From Lingula anatina (taxonomy: Eukaryota; Brachiopoda; Lingulata; Lingulida; Lingulidae): a DNA stretch of 59,352 nt. A model generated the notes under the pieces. It was not told where the DNA came from. It ran no database searches and worked only from the letters and a program-made list of their open reading frames with translations. Where the stretch lies: NCBI RefSeq assembly GCF_001039355.2, contig NW_019775438.1, positions 9,755-69,106 on the forward strand. Reading direction: 5' to 3'. Numbering within the stretch: position 1 is the stretch's first letter; each line of letters begins with the position of its first letter. The translations under genes were made by a program, and so were the position numbers. Positions 24,436 to 59,352 of this stretch are shown here, in pieces.

Positions 24436-25178
24436 ATGAAGGCGTGCGTTCTTATCCTGCTTTTGGTTGTTGCTGCCGTTGTCATTGAAGGTAAGCAGGG
24501 TTACTCTCTCTGACCACGGGGTACGCTCGTAGTGTGTTAATTACAAAAAATGTTGAAAGCGACCCACAGTGTGATTTTGTGCAGTATTTTACTATCTTAG
24601 GGTACACAGCGGGATACAGTAGAGATTTTGGATAACAAACGGCTTACCGTAAGACATGTACATGGGTTACAGATCACACTTGCTTTTTGTATCCGTGCAC
24701 ATAGATTATCGTAATACATCTCCATTTGTCTTCAAATTGCAGAGACCAGTGCAGGGCCCGGAGTAGCTTCGGCAAGCCTGGCAGCTACATGCACCTGTTG
24801 CGGCAATACCTGTTCCGGGACAAGCTGTAGTTGTAATGGCTGTAATTGCGACGGTTCTGACAGTGTGGTAAGTGCTCTTGAATTGTACTATTTCTCCTAT
24901 TTTTTTCGTTGTGACTATCTGTGGATGGGTGGGTTGCTTGTGGGGTGGGGGTGTCTGTGCTACAAAAGCATTCCCCTTAATTATCATTGTAACAATTGTA
25001 AAAACGGGTCAAATCTAGTCGTGTTCGAACCTCTAAATGCACCAAGGTTTGATGAAACTACCTCGTAGAATGTTACAGTGTATATTGTAAATATTTACAT
25101 GAGATCAAAGATATGCTTTACGAATGCAAATCCCTTTATTTTCAATGTTTTACTTTCAATTTCCAGAGTTATCGGTAG
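24436..25178 (+). CDS. Secreted eight-cysteine peptide 1 (63 aa precursor, unrecognised family)
   Basis: Three exons: 24436-24490, 24743-24867, 25167-25178 (stop TAG), phases 1 and 0. Exon 1 encodes a clear signal peptide, MKACVLILLLVVAAVVIE. Exon 2 encodes a short Ala/Gly/Ser linker and one compact Cys module with spacing C-x-C-C-x3-C-x4-C-x-C-x2-C-x-C. Exon 3 adds only three residues (SYR). The CxC and CC pairs resemble metallothioneins, but those are cytosolic and lack signal peptides. Eight Cys in about 20 residues could equally bind metal in the extracellular space or form disulfides as a host-defence or other secreted peptide. I do not recognise the family. A TATA box lies at 24346 and AATAAA at 25240-25245. 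Paralogues follow at 30796 and 33796, and a broken inverted copy lies at 21748-22190. Confidence 0.8.
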
Positions 25179-26565
25179 AAATCTAGAGAGTGATGATACA
25201 AAGCGGCAATTTTCAGAAGAGCCCATTGTTCTTGGAAGCAATAAAGACTTTTCGCTGAATTATCTCTGCAAGTTTTTTAGCTATCTTCTTATTTACATGA
25301 CATCTTTTTAAAAAACAAACCCAAAACGCCGAATTTGTTAACCAAAACGAGATAATTTGATTATTCATGTTTGCAAGTAAAATGGAGAAAGAATATAAGT
25401 ACAATAAATTATAAAAATAATATCTTTGTTTCTTCTTCTGTTTATAAAAAGTGTGTATATAACTCTATAGTTATTCACAGTGTGTATTACTCTATGTGGG
25501 AGAGATTGTTTACCAACTCAAAGTACGTTCTACAATTAATTAACCATCCATACCAGTGTTAATGAGATGGTCTTACGGCCTTTTACAGATTTTTCCTACG
25601 ATTTGCCTGAAATAACATTTAACAGGACTTTCTTATTGTGGAGGGCTAAAGACCTTCTCACAACGAACGTCCTATTTTAGCGATACAGCTGTACCGGTAC
25701 ATTTATAATACTTCACTATCTTATTACTCCACGACGGACGTAGCTTCCTTTTGCACATTCGCTTTAAGCTTGTTTCCCCGGGGGGGGGGGGGGGGGGAAA
25801 GGGGGGCTTTACATGAGGGGTGTTTTTTTAATGAATACCATCAAAGGTATCTTTAAACACTGGTGTCGTCATTCGAGATTAAAAAAAAAACTGAGAGAAT
25901 CCGCGTGAGGCGGGGTTTACCTTTCAGAGCAACACGGGTGGAACTGTACGCGCCGCGATTGTTGTCTCAAACAGACAAAAAAAACGCAAAACATGGTGAA
26001 TAGGCACTGGTTTGCAAAAGACAATAATTATGCAGTACTTAAAAAAAACATACCTTTTTACAGTATGTAAAAATAGTTTAAAAGCTGTGGCAGTGAAATT
26101 GGGCCTATTTTTCAGTTACTAGACACCGTTTCTGCATTGTCCATGATTCAGTTCATTCTTAGATTCATGGGGACACCAATTTTTATTCAGGCAAGGTCTG
26201 GGTAGGATTAACCACAGAAAGAATGAGATACTGAGCGAGGGTTGTTAGAGAATGGACAGTATTTTTTGGTGCAGCGCGCGGAATATTTTAAAAGTGACCT
26301 GATCCCCTAGTAAAGATAACATGCATATTTGAAAGTTTAAACTATATATTCTTGCTTGCACTGTCATTTGAAGTCGAAATACAAGAATAAATGGGAGAGG
26401 GTAGTTATTCATTACCCACAATAATATAGTGTCTTTATGTTGTCTAATGACAGAAAACCCCTCGACGATTTCAATCATCGAAGAGACGGGTCATAAATTA
26501 TTAAAACCGGCAGAAGTGCTGATTCAGATTGAGATCACCAAGAGCGATAATAACCAGCATGTGAG
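25179..26565. other. 3' UTR of peptide gene 1 and spacer to the protease gene
   Basis: AATAAA at 25240-25245 ends peptide gene 1. A run of 18 G lies at 25780-25797. A reverse-complement AATAAA near 26178-26184 could end the minus-strand protease transcript. No gene is seen. Confidence 0.5.
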
Positions 26566-53328
<26,763 letters not shown>

Positions 53329-53594
53329 CCACCATCCTCCCCTAAGCCATCTACCAGTAGCATCCCGACCTTCAGGGCGCCCCGATTCTACACGAATGCC
53401 TTGCATGTAACGGAGACAGCTAGGGGACTGTTTCTGCAAAGGAGAATTCAGTTGCCAATGCAAACTTAATCCCATTATAATGCCCCTAGTGGTTAACGCT
53501 GTTTCTTATGTTTTTCTTTAGTGAAGTGTTTGAGCTACCAGTATATGCATTTATGTATCCTTATTAACCCAAGCGAAATTATAACTAATACTCA

Positions 53595-53628
<34 letters not shown>

Positions 53629-56575
53629 AGTCCATTCATATATTCAGGTTTAAATACTAATTTAAATCTTACATATTTATACCAAGTGATAATTTCATTA
53701 TTCTGGGTAGCATTCAGAATACATCAATATTTGAAGACCACCTTTGTTAGATCGTAGATGGTCTTTTTTCATACGATTTGGCAGATTATGCTGTGTTATT
53801 ATCATCAAAACATTACTGCTGGAAATGTTTCTGTGCAACACACGTTTAATGTTTTGTTTTTTTTTAAACTGCGTTTGTCTTAAAAGTATCAAATAAAACC
53901 GAATTTAAAACAAATTGAATTTTGATTAAAGATAAGAAAAAAACTTATCACTAAATTTATCACTTAATATATCATATAAGTGCTTACCATAAGAACAAAA
54001 ATCCTAAAACGAAATTTAAAGAGAACCGACGGGAAGGGTGGCAAGCAAGAAGCTCCCTTGCTAGGACCATATTAATAAAAGGGATTTCCAAATCGGGAAC
54101 ATACATCCTCCAAATTGAAAGTGGATGTACCCTTAAATGTGCTGTAAACGGATCTAATTTGAAAATGCATGTCACAAATGAATAGATAGGCCTAGTAAAA
54201 TAAAAAAAATGTATGAAAATTTCTCGTGTTGTTATGTAAACGTTTATACTTTTGTAATCGACACTCTTTAAAACGCACAAAACGCAATACGCAATTCCAT
54301 GGTTCGTGTCAACTTCACATTAAGTCGCTCAAAGAAAACACAAGAACACATTATGGCCAGTGTAACGGTTTATGTGTTGACGCTCTCTAGCTACACTGTA
54401 CATGATCTACGTGTAGTCTCCAACTATTCCCATGGCTTATATAATTACATGTGTTCCGTAAATAGTATTGGGAATGTTTCACCACTTGATAAAATCTTTT
54501 GGCGAGCATTTGCAAATAGTAGTACATGTATTTGTACCCAGTATACCAAGAATATATAATTGGTATATCTAAATGAATAGACTACAAAGGATTAAAGTAG
54601 ATCAAAACGATAAGAACAAGCACATACTTTCTGTGCTCTTTGCAAATATTTCTGTTCCTTGCAGTGGTTGGAATCTATGGTGTTTCGATTCTTATGACTG
54701 AGAGGCGATTTTAGGATTTTTCTGTTCCCCGGAACACCACGGCTAGTTTTGTGTTGCCCAGGGTGATAAACTTTAATGGAATATCTGTAAAACTACGTTT
54801 ATTGAATGCAAAGAGAGGATTTGTCAAATTGATGTTTTTGTCAAATTAATGTGTTTTTGCATAATCTTCTGCTTGCCAAAGATTGATAATTCTGCGGGTT
54901 CCAATTTCTTACGCTGTTTACCAGGATCTACTGGCTTAAAAACGAGATCATTTAATTTACTAGTTTATAAGCCCCTACGTGTGTAATCTGTAATCCATCA
55001 TAGATTTGCGTTTCTTATTTATGTTCGTGTTTTGTAGTCTTGAAAACAACCTACCTGTCCACACACTCAGTAATCTTTAACTTATCTCTTCATTGGCTTC
55101 ATTTATTCATCAAAGAATGATGACTGTCTTGACCTTTATTGTTTAGCATTTAATTTAATTTTATATATTATATTCATTTTAATAATTCATTTATTAATCT
55201 ATTTAAAGGTTGATTCTTTACTTAACTGATATACGCTAAACAAATTGACAATTTAAAGTAAGCTTTTGTGTGCATACCTGTATATCATACATCCTTTTTA
55301 TGTACAATCCTCCCTTGCCTGGGTAATTTGGATATGTTTTGTGATATCTTAGAAATATCTTTCCTCGAAAGAAGTAAATTAAAACAAAAGTTATAGGGAA
55401 CGTCTTTTGTTTAGTAACGTGGAACCTTAGAATAATTATTATCAAGCATAAAATTGGCCAAAAATGAATTCGCAGCTACTGTATATTCAGTATTGTCTGT
55501 GTGTGACCCTGCAAACCACACGTGCTTCACAATTAACGCCTCCTTATTGAGATAATCAGTGTCTGGAAGGGCTGCTGTGGAACAGAACTCCATTCTTGGA
55601 TGAGTCATTGAATGAGCAAGCTGGTTGCGTTAATCACTTATCATCATTAAATTATTCTGTTAACACCTTGTTCCGCTCCATGTATAGTCAACATAATTCA
55701 CTGAATTTAATAAGATGGAGGTCCTTAAAATGTTATTTGATAAGCAGACAAAATTCACCTTAAGAACAATTAAACATGTTTGACTATGATAGTTGGGTTT
55801 GATTTAAACGATTATTCTAATATCGATTTAAGGCATGATTTATAAAGCAAATATGTTCTAGCTATTGTGTCCTCATACCGAATTTATAAAAAAAATGGCT
55901 TAATAAAGCAGTAGCACTAACAGAAGCACCATTTCTTGACCTATTTTACAACAGATGTATATGGAAAATTTATCAAAATAACAAATAGGATTAAAATGTA
56001 AACAGTCACTTGATTTTTGTGCTTCCTGCACACTTTGCAACATTTCCTGTCCCTTACAGGGTTTGCTATCTATAGTGTTTCTTGGTACTGTGGGGCGATT
56101 TGAGAATTTTTCTGTTCCCCGAAGGATTTGTGACATTCAAGGGGAGTGCCTGGAACGTCTTTCAACTACCAATTACTTCATTGTATTACATGCAAAAATA
56201 AATTTCCTTAAAATATTGTTTACGTTAAAACAGTATATTTCTATGTAAAATTCTGCATGCCTGCAAACCATAAAAATACACGAGTTCCCAACTTTTTACG
56301 TCATTCACTACGATCTACCATCTGAAGTATTAGAACATTTAATTTGCATGACTATTTACCCCCCGTGTTAAATCTGTAATCTGTAATAGATTACCTTTCC
56401 TTGTTTTCATCTGTTGTTCAGCTTAAAGCAGCAGTCGATATGGCATCTTATGCAATTTTTTTCATAAACATCTTACCGCCATTTATTGTATGGCGTGCTG
56501 TCAACTATAAAGGTTTGTAAAGAGCGTGCAAACTGGATATTGGAAAGGGTGCAGTGGTAGCTTGCGGTCTTTACA
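53329..56575. other. 3' UTR of the Mesh-like gene and spacer to the receptor-like gene
   Basis: AATAAA at 53892-53897 is a candidate end for the Mesh-like transcript. A (TTA)n microsatellite lies at about 53596-53628. Two diverged copies of one segment of about 410 bp occur at about 54627-55045 and 56014-56420. No gene is recognised. Confidence 0.5.
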
Positions 56576-57845
56576 ATGGGTTCACCATTGCGAAGTAAGC
56601 TCTGGCAATTTAAATTATTTTTTCTGTGTCTGCGAGGAGTGTTAGGCGTGGACACACACGGTTATTCGATTGGACGGTCCAAAGCGTTAGTCAACGAAAC
56701 CGTCCCCGGTGCTCCGATCTCGCCTGGCTCTGTTTTAACTCACCGTCATTCAGCGAAAGATCCCATTCAGAATGACTGCAACAGGGATTCACCGTTACAC
56801 TTTCAGCCCACCTCGACAAGAGCCAGTTTCACCAATTTTTCTTCTGGCGTAGATAACAGCGATGTGCCAGAACCGGTGACAGTAGTCCTGCATGAGAAAG
56901 TGCACACTGATGAGAGAAATTTACCTTGGAAGGCAAGAACAGCCCCCTTTCCGTTCGCTACGAGAAGAGAGACAAGTAGAGATCGAGGAAAAAGGGATCT
57001 GTCTGGCATAACTTTCACATCGGACCCAACAACATCTGGCGAATCCATACCGACTCCATGGAACAATTCGTCCTTTCCTCTTAACTTGCCCAACGAGTTT
57101 TGTGCAGGTAGTTTAGTTGTTCAGACATGGTGCTACTGCGACGAATTTTGCATTTTGTTTCAAGATTGTTGTTTTGACTGCAAAAAGCCTTTGCCATCGG
57201 CGGGAGTGGGTGTAAACTCAAGTAACATTGAATGCATATTGCAGTCTACAGCACTTTTCAAAGGACTTCGGACCCAACATTTCTGGATGGTGACTTCATG
57301 CCCAGAGGAATGGCCCTATGACATCGTTCGATCTAAATGTGAAGGGCTGCGAAACACCAGTGAAACTGACCGCCTTGTTCCCGTGTCCGACTTAGCAACT
57401 AACTTGACATTTCATAACAAATACTGTGCCATTTGCCATGGTATGTCAACTGTCCAACAATGGGTTTTTTACGTAACATGTGTTAGCAGGGTTTCATATG
57501 GTGTCGATTTGTTTTTCAACTCCACGCATCATGAGGATGTTGTAGAACAGGCCAGAAGAACGGAAGGGTGTGTCCTGTTATTTGACCCTCCGACCAACAC
57601 TCCAGGCAGGATATGTATTCCATCTGACTACATGCCAATTGTTTCAACATCAAGTGGACGCGTCGAGACTCCTCAGTGTGGCCTAGACGCCGACCCAGAG
57701 CACAAGAAGCTCTGTTCGTCAGGACCGATATCCATTACGCGATTTCCGATTTGGTCATCAGACTATTATGGAAGAAATATCTTCTGCTGGCTTTGTAGAC
57801 TGCCAAAGGGTTTTGAGCTGGACATTACACCCTGTTCTGACTCAG
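56576..57845 (+). CDS. First exon of a somatomedin-B-containing receptor-like protein (Methuselah-like GPCR ectodomain?), partial
   Basis: An open exon of 1,270 nt from ATG 56576 to the donor CAG|GTAAGT at 57845/57846, about 423 residues. It starts with a hydrophobic leader (FKLFFLCLRGVLGV). It then has a long Ser/Thr/Pro-rich region and, at about 172-205, a Cys cluster with WCYCDEFCILFQDCCFDC that fits a somatomedin-B domain. Further on, FHNKYCAICHG and several spaced Cys/Trp residues resemble the ectodomain of invertebrate Methuselah-like or adhesion-type GPCRs. The seven transmembrane helices would be in exons beyond the window, so the receptor identity is inference. If translated past the donor it stops nine residues later. 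Confidence 0.6.
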
Positions 57846-59352
57846 GTAAGTTCCAGTTTTTGTCGAAAAAGTAAGAAGTGTAAACGCACGTGCTTCAAAT
57901 AATGAAAAAATGAGTACTAGTAAGTTATTTTGGCGGATGTATATGTGACGAAGTTAATTATTGAAAAGTAAATAAAATTCAAAATAATAAAATTAAATCC
58001 AATGGAAATCAAAATAAAAGTAATAGACAGGCAGTGATATTAAGAGTGAGCCGCTCCTTTAAAGCTATAACTTTTATCATAGAAAGGGTTTGTATTCAAC
58101 TGATTGCGTCTAAGTTACGTGTTTACGTGTCTTGCTGCCTGCGTCACTTTATAACGGCTCACCGTGGGAAGCCCAGTTCTTTTATTCAGTTTGTTTCCTG
58201 ATGATATAATTAATAGTTTCTCGCCCAAAGATTATTACGTACATGTAATGCATCCACCATTCGTACATTTTATGTACAGACACAGCCATGTCCGTTCATA
58301 TTGCGTCTGTCGTCGCCGTCGTCGCCGTCACCCTGCACTTCTACCAATAACACGTTAAGTGGAAAACCATTTTACCTTTTGTCTTTAAACTGATAGAACT
58401 GATGAATACTCATAAAATACAGGTCGAGTTTGAAAATCAGCATGAACGGGACATTAATTTTTAAAAGTTATGTTTTTTCCGCTTTTTCAGCATATGTGCA
58501 ACACCCATAACACATTTCAAGTAAAACCGATAGGCCTATTGTCTTGAAACCCCTAGGAGCAATCTTACCAAAATACAGGTCGAGTTAAAAAACAGCTGGA
58601 TCGGATCATTTTTATAACAGTTATGCTGTTCTTTCACTTTTTGCTGCATATTTTATCCACTGACATATAGAAAACCGTGTCATGTTTTGTTGTAAAACTT
58701 GCCAGACAGATTGATGGGACTAATATACAGATGGATTTTGAAAATAAGCTTGATCGGTTCAATTTTGATAAAGATATGCCATTTTTTTATAAAAATGTTT
58801 TTTCGTCAGATTCTATTCTTAGGCATTTAAACATTCTCATTCTCATTATTCAAGTAATGCTTTCTGTCTGTACATTTGACAGCTTTACTTCCTTGTTGAA
58901 ACTTTACCAGGAAAGAAATTCTGCAGGAATTACAGCGACATTAATGAATGTGGGTCAAATTTCACTTTCACAGATTATGCTAATTGAGTGAAAAAGTTTG
59001 AAGTCGGCAGTTTTAACAAGTGCTGACAATTTAGGCATACATTTCGTAGGATACAGTTAAAATAAAATCTTGAGGTTGCACAGCATCAGTATCGTGTGAA
59101 GCCTCCACTGATTATCGTCAAGACTTGCTCACACTTTGTCATTTCCATGACAATAAAAATCTTCATTGATTTTGTCATTTCCATCGATCCTATAAACAAA
59201 AAAAATTTTACTTTTCAAAAGCTAAAGAAAAATTAACTGATCCAATAACAGCAAATATTTTCCATATAAGGCGGTTAAGTATATATATCTATTGACACAA
59301 AGTAAATTATAAGCAAAACATTACAAAACCTTCCACATTTCCTCCGCATAGC
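57846..59352. other. Intron of the receptor-like gene with three diverged repeat units
   Basis: No exon is recognised. Three tandem units of about 150 bp begin near 58418, 58569 and 58720, each opening with an (A/T)ATACAG(G/A)T element and a GATCGG-like word followed by a T-rich stretch. The 104-residue open frame at 58677-58991 arises within them and lacks domain features. Confidence 0.5.

Noticed and set aside
25005-25068. Alternative last exon of peptide gene 1
   Set aside because: No AG acceptor is placed consistently in front of the conserved island in all three paralogues; reported only as a conserved intronic island.
55411-55608. 65-residue minus-strand open frame with protein-like composition
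   Set aside because: No recognisable motif, no supporting splice partner and no paralogue in the window; kept out of the annotation.
58677-58991. 104-residue open frame near the window end
   Set aside because: It overlaps diverged tandem repeat units and has no domain, signal peptide or splice context.

Overview
This is an intron-rich, AT-rich animal nuclear sequence from a draft assembly (single N at 12366, 17194 and 36683). It is most likely from a lophotrochozoan, probably a mollusc. The reasons are the gene families present, many short terminal-inverted-repeat (TIR) elements, abundant simple repeats and frequent ACATGTAC words. The exact species cannot be told from the sequence. All genes were assembled by hand from open frames, splice-site consensus and intron-phase matching; every multi-exon model below closes in frame.

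Layout. (1) 399-1220 (+): last two exons of a secreted protein with a GPI-anchor-like tail. (2) 2733-21581 (+): four complete tandem D-aspartate oxidase/D-amino-acid oxidase genes (334, 340, 340 and 341 aa). Each has eight exons with identical intron phases and ends in the peroxisomal signal SKL. Two introns use GC donors. (3) 21748-34651: a family of tiny secreted eight-cysteine peptides, with three intact three-exon genes on + (24436, 30796, 33796) and one truncated, inverted copy on - abutting the last oxidase gene. (4) 26566-36325 (-): a seven-exon secreted trypsin-fold serine protease with an N-terminal six-cysteine domain. Its signal-peptide exon appears to lie about 6.9 kb upstream, so two peptide genes sit inside its first intron on the opposite strand. 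(5) 38200-53328 (+): a 23-exon Mesh-like type I membrane protein (NIDO, E-set, AMOP, VWD, five near-identical sushi exons, three microexons, one transmembrane segment). The frame closes at 1,356 codons except for one in-frame TAA in the VWD domain. (6) 56576-57845 (+): first exon of a protein with a somatomedin-B-like domain, resembling the ectodomain of invertebrate Methuselah-like GPCRs and truncated by the window end.

The genes do not form a pathway. The oxidases are predicted to be peroxisomal flavoenzymes. The protease, Cys-rich peptides, Mesh-like protein and receptor are secreted or surface proteins. Most remaining sequence is intron or intergenic DNA carrying microsatellites and five TIR elements, several with visible target-site duplications.

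The most promising observations are the secreted eight-Cys peptide family with its inverted broken copy and nested position, the oxidase quartet with altered substrate-pocket positions, and the sushi/microexon array, which looks built from one repeating intron-exon unit.
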